The notes: a model not told the origin generated them from the letters alone. 64,000 nucleotides of DNA from Spiroplasma melliferum (GCA_005222125.1 CP029202.1:620001-684000), one strand, 5' to 3'; positions 19,204-28,743 are shown, counted from the first letter of the stretch. Numbers and translations are program-made.

Positions 19204-21121
19204 TTATTTTCCAGAAATTTCAGATAATTTAGTTGCAACAGCTTCAACATTTAAACCAATAATAATTTGAATGCCCTTTGTTTTAGAAACTAACACTAAA
19301 CCAGCGACTCCGGTTGCTTTGATTGCTGCTTGATCAATTTTCGTGTTGTCTTCAACTGTTAAACGTAATCTAGTCATACAGTTATCAACTTTAACTAGAT
19401 TATCATGACCAATTGCATCATAAATTACTTGTGCTAGTTTTAATGGCCCATTAGGATCTTTTTGAATGTCAATTCGTTGATTAACACTATTTTGTGAAGT
19501 TAAAATATTTTCACTACCCGCTTGACCACTTCCAACAATATTGATATTTGCTGTTTGTTGTTCTTGGTTTGCTTTTTTCTTTGCATTGTTTTTAACTGTT
19601 TTTTCAAATGATTTTGCTAATGCTATTACTTCTTCTTCACGACCAGGTGTTCCTAAATTCATTTTTTTAATAAGATATTTAAAACTAAAGAAATAAGCTG
19701 CTCCCTGGACTAATCCAATTGGAATAATCATTATGGGATTACCTAATACTTTATAAACCCCAGCTTGTAAGTTTGATGATATTGTTGACATATCTCATGA
19801 GGTTTTAATTGATACAACTCAATCAATAAAACCAGCTGAGAAACCAAATCCAACGCGAATTCCAAAGCCAATAGTTAATGCTGAAAATAAACCAGCTAAA
19901 ACAGCATGTAATCCTAATAAAACAGGGGCTAAGAAAACAAAAGAAAATTCAATTGGTTCTGTAATTCCTGTTAAAAAACTAACTCCTGCAGCTGACCCTA
20001 AAATTCCAGCATATTCAGCACGACGCATTTTATCTTTAATTGATAAAATCATTGCTGCACAAGCTGCAGGTAATCCAAACATCATCATTGGGAAGAATCC
20101 TGATTGGAAAATTCCACTTCCTCCTGCTAAACCAAATTTAGCATCAGCATATAATTTTCCTAAAAAGGCGTTAATATCACCATTGACTGTAGTAATAATT
20201 CCAGTTGTATTTCAATCACTAATTCGTAATACACCGTTACTATCAATACTATATACAGCCCATTGTAGCGTTCCATCAACAATTTGTCATAAGTTTGTTC
20301 CTTGATAATTCATCAAATGGCCAATAATTGGTTGTTGGAACCATAAATAAGTGTTTAACACTTGGTGTAAGCCAAATGGTAATAATAACCGGTTAAAAAT
20401 AGCATAGAAGAAAGCTCCTAATGGTGGAATCGCTCCTAAACCATAACCTAAGTATTGTAATCCTAATTGAAATCATGGTCAAATTGCTGCTAATGCAAAA
20501 GAACCTAAGAGAAAATAAACTGCTGTTATCATTGGCACAAAACGACGACCTGAAAAAAATCCTAAGGCTGCTGGTAACTTAATACCAGAATATTTATTAT
20601 AAATTAGTGCAACAAGACAACCAGCTAAAATTCCACCAAAAACACCCATACTTATGTTATATTTTGCACCATAACCTTTAATAGCATTACCAACATTAAA
20701 ATCAAAAACATATAGAATTTGTGAATGTGGTTTTGCTCAAAATTGATTATCTAAAAAATTACCAATTGGTGTATTTCCTAATAAAACATTATTGTAATAT
20801 CATTGTGGGACAATTCCCATTAGTCCTTCTAAAACAGCTCATCCAAAGAAAGCAACTAGTGCTGCTTCTCCACGGAAGTCTTTTGCCATTCCGAAACCTA
20901 ATCCGATTGCAAATAATGGTGCTAAATTACCAATCGCAGCATTACCAACCGCTTGAAAAATTGAACCAATATATCAAATTGCTGACAATGATCCAGTTTG
21001 ATTTAACTCTGGATTGATTGAGGCATCATTCATAACCCCCCAATCGTAGCAACAAAGCAGCAATTGGTAGCACAACAATTGGAAATTGTAATGCTTTTCC
21101 TAATTTTTGTAAATATTGCAT
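19204..21121 (-). pseudogene. PTS EIICB, glucose/N-acetylglucosamine family, frameshifted near start
   Basis: The protein would import and phosphorylate a hexose or amino sugar. Features are GFGMAKDF, FGLPAACAAMI, GITEPIEFSFVFLAP and FSAGFIDW (EIIC), the linker LGTPGREEE, and a C-terminal EIIB with phosphocysteine motif VDNCMTRLR. It has no EIIA domain. ATG 21121 (after AAGGAAC) opens a frame that leaves the EIIC frame at a run of six C on the plus strand (21036-21041); five would restore it. A shorter product from the in-frame ATG at 21033 would lack the first 29 residues. This is either a pseudogene, a phase-variable tract or a read error. Confidence 0.88.
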
Positions 21122-21194
21122 TTTATTTGTTCCTTTTCTTTTTATTTTTTTTAGTTTACATAAGTTGACATGTTATAACTAAATGATTAAAAGA

Positions 21195-21506
21195 TTATAT
21201 ATTAAGTTTAATAATTGTAACTAGACCAACTATTAATGAGATTGCAAATAATGATGATAAAATCAAAAAAATATTTTGTTTAATTTCAAACAAAAAACTT
21301 CGTTCACGTTGAACTCCTAATCGTTGTTCTTTGAACTTAGCATTTTTATTTCGTCAGTATAAAAAGTGAATTAATAATAAAATGATGATGAAAATAATAC
21401 TAATCCCAATTACACCAGCTCAAACTAATGTTTGGGTATGCTTATCTAGTTCTAGCAAATTATTGGTATTAGCAAGTAAGGTTTGATCCAGTAATTTATT
21501 GTTCAT
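21195..21506 (-). CDS. Small membrane protein upstream of PTS gene, 103 aa
   Basis: Two membrane helices (about residues 30-52 and 78-100) flank a basic loop with RNKNAKFKEQRLG. AAAGGA lies 8 nt before ATG 21506. It ends about 70 nt before the PTS start, on the same strand, so they probably share an operon and the palindromic operator at 21580. It may be an accessory protein of the transporter, but no family is recognised. Confidence 0.7.
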
Positions 21507-21579
21507 TTTAAATATCCTTTTCTACTTTTTAACTATACGTTTTATTATCTTTTTGAATACTATTTAAAAAATAATGTTA

Positions 21580-21608
21580 TTTCATTAATTGATGTAACAT
21601 TAATGAAA
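21580..21608 (-). promoter_or_regulatory. Candidate operator: perfect 10-bp inverted repeat with 9-nt spacer
   Basis: TTTCATTAAT and ATTAATGAAA are exact inverted copies separated by 9 nt. The site lies about 75 nt upstream of the small membrane gene and PTS, just downstream of a TATAAA-type box on the minus strand. Its size and symmetry suit a dimeric repressor. It does not match CIRCE. Confidence 0.5.
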
Positions 21609-21819
21609 ACATTGTAAAAATTTATAATAAAAAATAAATATTTTAAATATTCTTTGTTTTATAATAATTTAATTAATATAACTAGTATCATTTTTCATTA
21701 TTCATTTTATTTTTTTATATGAATTAAACAGTTATATTTTAAATATCTATAATCTTTTTTCATTTTTTCTAAGTATAAGTAGTCATACTTATATTTGTAT
21801 TATAACACTTTTGTTTTCT

Positions 21820-21834
21820 AAAAAAAAAAAAAAA
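21820..21834. repeat. Poly-A run of 15
   Basis: Homopolymer in the 21507-21917 gap, which otherwise holds the operator above and a minus-strand terminator at 21873-21898 (AAACCTTCTT/AAGAAGGTTT). No gene seen in that gap. Confidence 0.6.
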
Positions 21835-21872
21835 TTCCTATAAAAAAATTTATATTAGATTTTAAGTAATTA

Positions 21873-21898
21873 AAAACCTTCTTTTTCAAGAAGGTTTA
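21873..21898 (-). terminator. Terminator of Cys-rich protein gene
   Basis: A perfect 10-bp stem with a TTTC/GAAA-type loop, followed on the minus strand by a U tract. It lies 20 nt after the stop at 21918. Confidence 0.75.
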
Positions 21899-21917
21899 AA
21901 TATTAGTTTTCCCTAAA

Positions 21918-22226
21918 TTATTTTTGTAATTGTTGATCATAATATTTTTTTGTTTTATTAATATTGTTTTTGCCAACAAAAACAAAGTTATGTTTTGATT
22001 TAACACAATCTGGATTGATACAATGCAATTTATACTCACAAGGTTTTGAGCGACAGAAAAACACCGGTTGTTCACACATTTGGCATGATAAAATTGATTT
22101 TTGTGATTCTTGCATTGCAGCACATTTTTTACATTCTTCAGCATGTTGTTCGCAGCCAATGAAGACACTATCTGGCATTGCTAATCTTTTTTTTGTTTCA
22201 GTTGAATTGTTATTTTCGAAAGCCAT
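21918..22226 (-). CDS. Cys-rich putative zinc-binding protein, 102 aa
   Basis: The sequence has ten Cys arranged mostly in CxxC-like pairs (CKKC, CQMC, CINPDC) with His residues between, which suggests two or more zinc sites. It lacks membrane segments. AAAGGAG lies upstream of ATG 22226 and a terminator follows the stop, so it is a monocistronic gene. No family recognised; ribbon-type fold is inferred from Cys spacing only. Confidence 0.75.
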   Translation of the reverse strand: MAFENNNSTETKKRLAMPDSVFIGCEQHAEECKKCAAMQESQKSILSCQMCEQPVFFCRSKPCEYKLHCINPDCVKSKHNFVFVGKNNINKTKKYYDQQLQK

Positions 22227-22550
22227 AGTTTTTGTGTTCTCCTTTCATAAAATACTTGTAATAAACACCTCTCTTATCAAAAAATTATCGACGCTAATGG
22301 TAAAACATTAATGCCGATGAATGATAAAACTTATCTTTAAGGGTTAATACAAATTTTAGTATATATTTTTTAATAAAAATTAACAATGTTATTCCTGCCA
22401 ATAATGTTGATTATTAAGGCTTTGATGAAATAATTTGGTAATTTATGGAAAAAATTAAAGAAAATAAGTTATTTTATTTGAAATAATTTATACATATTCA
22501 ATTTAATTTAATTATTAGTTTATAAAATAGAATTTATTGTAAATTTAAAC

Positions 22551-22577
22551 TTGAAAAAAAAAAAAAAAAAATACAAT
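22551..22577 (+). promoter_or_regulatory. Promoter with 18-A spacer tract, candidate phase-variable switch
   Basis: TTGAAA (22551-22556) and TACAAT (22572-22577) are separated by 15 nt, all A. The full A run is 18 (22554-22571). The lipoprotein gene starts 45 nt downst. Length change in this tract would alter -35/-10 spacing. Confidence 0.6.
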
Positions 22578-22622
22578 AAAATTATCGATAACTTTAATCG
22601 AATAGAAAGGAACATATAAAAA

Positions 22623-22940
22623 ATGAAAAAAAATTTAACAATTCTAGGAGCAATTAGTTTTTCTACAGTTGGAGCAAGTAATGTTATTGCTTGTAATTCA
22701 ATACATGAAAATGAAATTAAAAGTCTTCAAAATCGACTATCAACTTTAAAAGGAAAAATTAATAACTTAAAAAATGTTAGCGAAGAGCAAAAAGAACAAC
22801 TAAAGTTTGCATTAATAGAACTTGAAAATGGGTTAAAAGGATTAACTTCAGATGAAATTAAATCAATGCCAAGAACAGAGATTGATTTATTAAAGTCAGC
22901 AATATCTTTCTTAGAAGAGCAAATTAATAAATTAAGTTAA
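22623..22940 (+). CDS. Small lipoprotein with coiled coil, 105 aa
   Basis: The signal peptide ends in VIAC (acylated Cys24). The mature part is about 80 residues, highly charged and helical (NEIKSLQNRLSTLKGKINNL), a likely coiled coil, with no Trp. AAAGGAAC lies upstream of the ATG. It is flanked by a poly-A promoter and a strong 18-bp terminator, so it is a single-gene unit. Surface exposed; function unknown. The promoter suggests on/off expression. Confidence 0.85.
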   Translation: MKKNLTILGAISFSTVGASNVIACNSIHENEIKSLQNRLSTLKGKINNLKNVSEEQKEQLKFALIELENGLKGLTSDEIKSMPRTEIDLLKSAISFLEEQINKLS

Positions 22941-22966
22941 ATAAATATTATTTCCGAAATATTAAA

Positions 22967-23008
22967 AATGTTTCTTTTAACTGGTAATATCCAGTTAAAA
23001 GAAACATT
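22967..23008. terminator. Bidirectional 18-bp hairpin terminator
   Basis: AATGTTTCTTTTAACTGG (22967-22984) is the exact reverse complement of 22991-23008, with a 6-nt loop. It lies between convergent genes. Confidence 0.85.
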
Positions 23009-23029
23009 GTTTTATTTTATTACAAGTTT

Positions 23030-23536
23030 TTATTTTTGAAAAGTATCTAAAAACTGGTAAACTTCCTCATAATTTGGTTCGGAAGAAATTGGTGAAACAA
23101 TTTGTAAATAAATAATTTTATTATCTTGATCTAAAATCATTACGCTTCGTGCTAATAAATTATTAAATGGAAAATATAATTTTGTTTGTGTGCCAAATTC
23201 ACGATAATTAGTATCAGATAATAAAATATGGTTTGCATTAACAAAACCTTCACATGCTCGCTTCAAAGCAAATGGCAAATCACGTGAAATTGTTATTAAT
23301 TGAACATTAGGATACTTGCTAATAATTGTTTCATTAAATTGTTTTGTTTGTGTTAAACAAACACTAGTATCTATACTAGGTACTGCGGAAATAACTTTAT
23401 ATTCTTTTGTTATGGTTTCTAATTCAAAATCTTGTCAATCAACCATATCAGCTTTAAATGATACCTTGTGACCAACTTGAAGATGATCTTTTGCAAGCAA
23501 ATTTTTAACATCGCCACTCATTGTTCCTACTGCCAT
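23030..23536 (-). CDS. tpx: Thiol peroxidase
   Basis: The 168-aa product is a 2-Cys atypical peroxiredoxin that reduces hydroperoxides. It has VPSIDTSVCLTQTKQFNE with peroxidatic Cys60, and a second Cys95 in LKRACEGF, matching the usual resolving Cys. Length is normal. GGGAGGAAAC lies upstream of ATG 23536. It stands alone between a terminator and tlyA. One of the few antioxidant enzymes visible here. Confidence 0.93.
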
Positions 23537-23587
23537 AAAAGTTGTTTCCTCCCTTCTTTTATAAGAATATTATATCCTAAAATATTG

Positions 23588-24397
23588 TTATGATAATAAA
23601 GTATTTCAAGCATTTTCAATTATTGTTGCGATGGCTTCGTCAGTTATATAGTTAATCGGATTTGTTGTTCGTTGTAGTAAACAAATAAATTCAATGTTTT
23701 TCTTTTTATTTCCTAAAATTGGAGAATAGTCGCAATTGCTAACACTAAAACCATTATTAAGGGCTAAAGCAAAGATTTTTTTAATAACATCATAGTGTAT
23801 TGCTTTATGACTAATTTTTCCTCTCTTAACAGCTTCTTTTGTACTCTCAAACTGTGGTTTAATTAAGAAAAAAGCATAATGATTTAATAATATAATATCT
23901 TTTAAGGGTGGAATAATTTTATCTAATGAAATAAAAGAAACATCACAACAAGCAAATTCAATTTCATCAGGAGCAAATAATGCTTTAGTAACATACCGAA
24001 AATTAGTTTTCTCTAATGAAACAACATGCGGATTATTTCGTAATTTTCAAGCTAATTGATTTGTACCAACATCAACAGCATAAACTTTTTTAGCATCATT
24101 TTGTAATAAGCAATCAGTAAAACCACCAGTTGAAGCACCAATATCAAGACAAACGAGATTATTAACTGTTAAATTAAAAGCAGTTAAACCTTTGGCTAAC
24201 TTTTCACCTGCGCGGGAAACATATTTTAATGGTTCACCACGTAATTTAATAATACTATCTAATTTTACCAGTTCACCTGGTTTTAAGGCCGGTACATTAT
24301 CAACTAAAACATTATTTGCTAAAATCATTGCCTTAGCTTTTTCACGCGAAGGAGCTAAATTATTATTAACCATTAATTGGTCCAACCGAATTTTCAT
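23588..24397 (-). CDS. tlyA: TlyA family rRNA 2'-O-methyltransferase
   Basis: The 269-aa protein starts with an S4 RNA-binding domain (IRLDQLMVNNNLAPSREKAK, then GEPLKYVSRAGEKL). The Rossmann methyltransferase domain follows with the SAM motif LDIGASTGGFTDCLLQ and later DVSFISLDKI. TlyA enzymes methylate cytidines in 16S/23S rRNA and were once called hemolysins. The start lies 6 nt after the upstream gene's stop, so both form an operon. Intact. Confidence 0.93.
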
Positions 24398-24403
24398 TAA
24401 AAT

Positions 24404-24928
24404 TTATTCTCCTTTTCATCGACTTTTATTAAATGCACGTTGGTTCTGATAACGAAATAATAACCGTTGTTTTCGAGTTTTTGTTTCACGATAAGTTTCT
24501 AAGATTGTATCTTGTGCTAAAATGTAATTAGTAATTTCTTTAAAAAAGTAAGCCCCATATGATAATGACCATTCTAACGAAATAAAATTTTGATCAATTT
24601 TAGCTTCAATAATTTTTGAATAATTACTAATAATGTAATTACATTCTAGCATAATGTTATTAATATTATTATATTTAAAAAGGTAATATGTTGTTTGTGG
24701 TAATTGATATTTTTGTGCTAAAAAAGCAAGATTTTTTGGAATAATTAATTGTTGAGTATCTAAATCAATTGAAATATCAACTGGTTTTCATAATGGAACA
24801 TAGTGGATTTTTCCCGATAAAGTTAATAAGCGTTGCTTAGTATCTTGTGATATTTGTCACTTTTTTGCTCATTTGTTATTTGCTCAATTATAATAATTAA
24901 ACTTGTTATTTTGCATCTCATCACCCAT
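24404..24928 (-). CDS. Hypothetical protein upstream of tlyA, 174 aa
   Basis: A soluble, aromatic-rich protein with several TGA-encoded Trp in the first 20 residues, a strand-rich middle and a basic C-terminus (RKQRLLFRYQNQRAFNKSRW). Start ATG is 24928 or 24916; neither has a strong ribosome binding site. The stop is 6 nt before tlyA, and AAAGGAG for tlyA lies in its last codons, so translation is coupled. The basic tail suggests RNA contact, but this is a guess. Confidence 0.65.
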
Positions 24929-25232
24929 TTGACTAAAGTAATTATACCAAATTTAACAAGAACAAAAAAGAATTTAAATAATAATTTTATTTTTAATTAA
25001 ATTTAACAATTAATTATATCTTATTTTTAAAAAAAATAAATGACTTTTTTAAATAAAAAAAATATTTTTAAAAGGCAAATTATTTACAGTTCTTAACTCA
25101 AAAGTGGGAAAAAAATTGATATTTTAATAATTATAACTAAATTAATTGTACCCTAAAATGAGAAGAATATAATGAAAGTGTAAATAATATTTATGGCGTC
25201 AATATAGATATTTTTACAGGAGATGATTAATA

Positions 25233-25729
25233 ATGTTTGGTTATAAGAATATCTTAGTTGGTGTTGGAGCAATTGCGTTGGCAACTACCCCGGCATTATT
25301 ATTATCGAATACAGCATTTATCAATAATACATACAATAAAACTGCACATAATAATAAAAAACCGAGGAAAAACTAGGAATAACATATCAACAATTTTATC
25401 AAAATAATAAATCAAATATTAATCTAACAAATATTAAAAATTTAAAAGATGGGATTAATGAATGAGATTATTATTTTGTTTATTCACACTTATACTTAAA
25501 TCATGCTTTATTAACCAAAGTTCAAAATGATTTAGGATCAGTTGGAGGAGTTATTGCAGCATTATTAAGCACAATCCCAGAAATTGCAACTGTCGCTGGA
25601 ATTGTTGCTGCATTATTAATTGCACAATGATATGTCTGAAATATTCCATCATATGATCAGGGTAATGGCGTTGGTATTAACTTAATTGGAGTAGTTCCTC
25701 AACTCATAACTTCTGTTTGAGCACAGTAA
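25233..25729 (+). pseudogene. Exported hydrophobic protein, frameshifted
   Basis: The first frame (47 codons) encodes a signal-peptide-like start (GYKNILVGVGAIALATTPALLL) and ends at TAG 25374. The remaining 120 codons continue one frame away, with a hydrophobic core (PEIATVAGIVAALLIAQWYVW) and Gly-rich end (DQGNGVGINLIGVVPQ). The break is in a run of six A (25356-25361); seven would restore it. ACAGGAGATG precedes the ATG and a terminator follows at 25780. Small exported hydrophobic proteins of this kind include bacteriocin-like peptides, but no motif proves that. Confidence 0.6.
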
Positions 25730-25779
25730 GTTATTAGTTTATTATCAAAACAGACAAGGCCCAGATTTATTATTTACAC

Positions 25780-25806
25780 TACTGCTAGCTGTTGCTAGCA
25801 GTTTTT
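25780..25806 (+). terminator. Intrinsic terminator
   Basis: CTGCTAGC (25781-25788) pairs with GCTAGCAG (25793-25800), followed by five T. Confidence 0.8.
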
Positions 25807-26083
25807 ATATGTTTTTTAAAAAGATTTTACTTGTGTTTTTTTATTTTTTGTAATTTAGTGACTTAAAACATAATTATTTTAAATTTGAAAATTAAAAAGC
25901 ATAAACAATTCTTGGGAAAGATTAAAAAATTAATTAAGTTACTATTAAAGAAGCAAAAAAACAATTTAATACAATTTTTTAAAATAAACATTCTTAGTTT
26001 AAAACCAAAATCAATAATTATTGTTGAAACTTAATTCTGAGAACTTTTCTTTAACATTTTCCACATTAACAATAAGTTACCAA
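25807..26083. other. Gap without a convincing gene
   Basis: A 49-codon Lys-rich frame from TTG 25886 exists but has no ribosome binding site. Nothing else is visible. Confidence 0.4.
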
Positions 26084-26763
26084 TTATTTTATTTTGATGT
26101 ATAAAGTTTTTACTTTTTGTTTAAAATCATAATGTGTTTTAAGATTATTTATAAAAAATAATGAAGGCTTACTATTTTTAGCCCCATAATTTTTAGGATT
26201 AAAATCTGGAACTTTTTTATATAAATTTTCAATTATGACCGAAAATTGTACAAAACCTTTTTTGTTTCATTACTTTTTGTGCTATTATTTTTTACCAATT
26301 CTTTTTTATCATTAGAGGTTTTCGCCTTTAAAATTTTATCAACGCTTATAAATCGATGATAAAGTTTTTTATAATCTTCTGCATTACGAATTACACCGGC
26401 TCCAATCACCGTTTTATTCTTTTGTTTAATTCTTCTAACAATGGGAGCAAAATCTAAATCACTTGTAGCTAGACAGAAACAATCAACATAATCTTTTCTT
26501 AATCATTCCATTACATCTAAAGCAATTCTAATATCAACCGCATTTTTCTGAGTTGAATACGTTGTTTCAACAATAAAATCATTAAAACCATATTTCTTTC
26601 CTTTTTCATTCATTTTTGTATCATTTGAATTGGAATAAAAGGCTCCTTTATAGATCACATTTCCCATTTGTTCTAATTCATCAAATAAAATATTTAAATC
26701 CTCCTCATTATTAAAATTATCAAAATCAATCATCACAACAATTGTTTTATTAGTTATTTCCAT
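26084..26763 (-). pseudogene. NYN-domain RNase with C-terminal LOTUS/OST-HTH domain, frame disrupted
   Basis: The first 176 codons encode a NYN (PIN-like) domain. It has MIDFDNF with acidic residues at 13 and 15, DIRIALDVMEW, and ATSDLDFAPIVRRI, typical of LabA/DUF88 nucleases. The frame ends at TAA 26233. One frame back, the sequence continues as VPDFNPKNYGAKNSKPSLFF, the signature of an OST-HTH/LOTUS RNA-binding domain, to 26084. The switch falls at six A on the coding strand (26258-26263) in the context A AAA AAG, so a deletion, a read error or -1 frameshifting are all possible. The NYN domain alone could still act. Confidence 0.75.
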
Positions 26764-26820
26764 TCAACATTTTATCCCTTCTTAAATTATCATATTCTAA
26801 TTAAGAAAAATAATTTAAAA

Positions 26821-26854
26821 AGGATTAAAGTCTATCAAAGATAACTTTAATCCT
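26821..26854 (-). terminator. Terminator of Cys-rich mini-protein gene
   Basis: AGGATTAAAG pairs with CTTTAATCCT; the minus-strand side continues into a U tract (26811-26820). Confidence 0.7.
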
Positions 26855-26870
26855 AAGTAAAAATTATTTT

Positions 26871-26999
26871 CTAGTCTGTTTTTCTCTTATGATTATCATT
26901 TGACTCACAATTGTGACAATTTGAACAATTGAGATAACCACCACTTTGCTCACAAGTACAATTGCAAGCATAACAAGATAAATTACAGTTTCCTCCCAT
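26871..26999 (-). CDS. Cys-rich 42-aa mini-protein
   Basis: The peptide MGGNCNLSCYACNCTCEQSG... has ten Cys in 42 residues, most spaced C-x-C or C-x2-C, and a charged His/Lys tail. The density suggests metal binding (metallothionein- or zinc-knuckle-like) or a disulphide-rich peptide. A good ribosome binding site (AAGGAAG) precedes ATG 26999, and a terminator follows. There is no signal peptide, so a cytoplasmic metal-binding role is more likely. It is too short for most gene finders. Confidence 0.65.
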   Translation of the reverse strand: MGGNCNLSCYACNCTCEQSGGYLNCSNCHNCESNDNHKRKTD

Positions 27000-27197
27000 T
27001 GTAATTCTTCCTTTTACTTTTCATAGTTTTTGCAAAGTGAATAAAAATTAAGTGAAAAATTTAAATATCATTAATTTAAAATTCTTATATGTGACATTCA
27101 CAATAATATTATATTTCCTAATTATAAAAATAGCAAACCATTTTGTTAATTGTTCTTAATATTTTGCCTCTAATATTTTTCTGTTCCATTACTAAAA

Positions 27198-27725
27198 TTA
27201 ATTCTTCCTTTCCCCAATTCCAAAGGGCGGCGGATATTGCACAACACCGGTAATATTTTGTAAACTATTGGGATATAATTCTTTAACCATAAAATATTTT
27301 GATTCAATAGCAAAGGGAGCATGAATATAATAATTAGCGGCAGGAGTATAATTAAATCTTGTATAATAATTGGGATCACCTAAAATGAAAATTGCTGGAT
27401 ATCCCTTAGCTATTGCCGTTGTTTCTAAATGTTTAATGAGGTTTGTGCCAATTCCTTGCCTTTGCATTTCCGTTTGGACCGTGAGCGGTGCTAAACAAAG
27501 CAATTGATGATGACTAATAGTAACAATACTAAGAAAGGCATGGCCAACAACTTTATTATTAACAATTGCGACAACATCAAAGGCTGGGTCATATTCTGGT
27601 AATAACCGTAAATTATCAACGAGTAAATGTTCGATTACTTCGTGATTATCAACTGTTTTAAAAGTTTCATAAATTAGTTGTCTTGTCATAGTGATTTCAT
27701 TAGCATGAATTGGTCTAATTTTCAT
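27198..27725 (-). CDS. GNAT family N-acetyltransferase
   Basis: This 175-aa protein has the acetyl-CoA loop QTEMQRQGIGTNLIKHLE (Q-x2-GxG/A) and the downstream strand FILGDPNYYTRF, as in the YhbS-like subgroup. GGAGTAACG lies before ATG 27725. The substrate is not predictable. It stands alone between intergenic regions. Confidence 0.88.
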   Translation of the reverse strand: MKIRPIHANEITMTRQLIYETFKTVDNHEVIEHLLVDNLRLLPEYDPAFDVVAIVNNKVVGHAFLSIVTISHHQLLCLAPLTVQTEMQRQGIGTNLIKHLETTAIAKGYPAIFILGDPNYYTRFNYTPAANYYIHAPFAIESKYFMVKELYPNSLQNITGVVQYPPPFGIGERKN

Positions 27726-28032
27726 CGTTACTCCATCTTATTCCTAATAATAAATTATTCCCCTTTATTATAACTTGTTAAATAAAAAAATGATTTTCAA
27801 TTAGCAAATAATTGTAAAAGTTATGGAGCTTTTTTAATAATTCCTATCTTGTTTTATAGTAGCTTAAATTTCTTTTGCCAAATGGTTCTTTTGCTCCTTT
27901 TATAGTTTTAAATTTGGCATATATGATTTAAATTTTGACCTTTTTTGCCATATAAAAATGCACCTTTTATAAAAGTTTAGCAAAATCTTTTCTATTTTAC
28001 TTACTTTTTGAGGTGCAGTCTTTTTTGTTTTT
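27726..28032. other. Gap with transposon-end-like inverted TGCACCT boxes
   Basis: No gene seen. TGCACCTTTT at 27960 and its inverted counterpart AGGTGCA near 28015 face each other across about 45 nt, and the rest is AT-rich with several stops. It may be an insertion-sequence remnant; this is weak. Confidence 0.25.
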
Positions 28033-28569
28033 TTACCTTTCATTTTCAATTTCTTGATTTTGTTCTTGCTGTGTTGTTATATTTTCTTTATAAATTTTTA
28101 TAGTTTGTTCTTTAGTTAATTTTTCTAATCTTGCTGGTTTAGGAACAACATTTGGAACATTTTTTATTCCACCTGTATAAAACATTGAATTACCTGTTTC
28201 TAATACTTTTTCATTCTTGGATGAAATTTTGCCTGCTTCTGGTGCTGGATTTGCCTTTAATTCAAAAGTATTCAGTTTACTTTTTAAATTGCTTAAAGTT
28301 TTTTGTGCTACATTAAGAATATCTGCTCCATCTACAATATTTTCTTTATCTTTATCATTGTGAAAATATTGTAAAACTACCCCATTAAATAAGTCATTAT
28401 AGAAATTTTTAATGTCTGATAGTTCTTCTAAATTTATTGTTTCTTTTAAATTATTATCACTTGCGATAACTTCTTGGTATATTTTATATTTTTCATCTAA
28501 TTCTAGTTTAAAATCTGCATATTCATTAGCAATAACCTTTAAATTATTAATAAATTCTATTCTTTTCAT
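28033..28569 (-). CDS. Helical hypothetical protein sharing the conserved leader, 178 aa
   Basis: The product is helical and charged through residue 115 (IEFINNLKVIANEYADFKLE) with a Pro-rich linker (NVVPKPARLEKL) and a Gln/Glu tail ending ENER. There is no signal peptide or membrane helix. It does not share sequence with the 17.6-19 kb pair, but it has the same leader (copy D), so it may be co-regulated with them. GAAAG lies upstream of the ATG. Confidence 0.7.
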   Translation of the reverse strand: MKRIEFINNLKVIANEYADFKLELDEKYKIYQEVIASDNNLKETINLEELSDIKNFYNDLFNGVVLQYFHNDKDKENIVDGADILNVAQKTLSNLKSKLNTFELKANPAPEAGKISSKNEKVLETGNSMFYTGGIKNVPNVVPKPARLEKLTKEQTIKIYKENITTQQEQNQEIENER

Positions 28570-28613
28570 TGTGATTTTCTTTCTTGTTTTTTAATTATTA
28601 TTTATCAAACAAT

Positions 28614-28676
28614 AATTAAAGTAATCTATTTTAAAACTAATTTTAAAATCATATACTTATTAAGTTTATCATAATT
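28614..28676 (-). promoter_or_regulatory. Shared promoter-leader element, copy D
   Basis: Minus strand: TATGATAA, then GTATATGATTTTAAAA (28641-28656), then TAAAATAGATTACTTTAATT (28614-28633). Confidence 0.6.
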
Positions 28677-28700
28677 TATTAGTCCAAACATTAATAAGCA

Positions 28701-28724
28701 AATAAAAACTCAACATTTGTTGAG
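28701..28724 (-). terminator. Terminator of azoreductase gene
   Basis: CTCAACA (28709-28715) pairs with TGTTGAG (28718-28724); the minus strand continues into U-rich sequence. Confidence 0.65.
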
Positions 28725-28743
28725 CATTTATTATTTTTATTAA

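Noticed and set aside
21580-21608. CIRCE heat-shock operator
   Set aside because: Spacing is the same, but the arms do not match TTAGCACTC/GAGTGCTAA.
25886-26035. 49-codon TTG-start Lys-rich frame
   Set aside because: No ribosome binding site and a weak start codon.
27960-28020. Complete insertion sequence
   Set aside because: Only short inverted boxes, no transposase frame in either strand.
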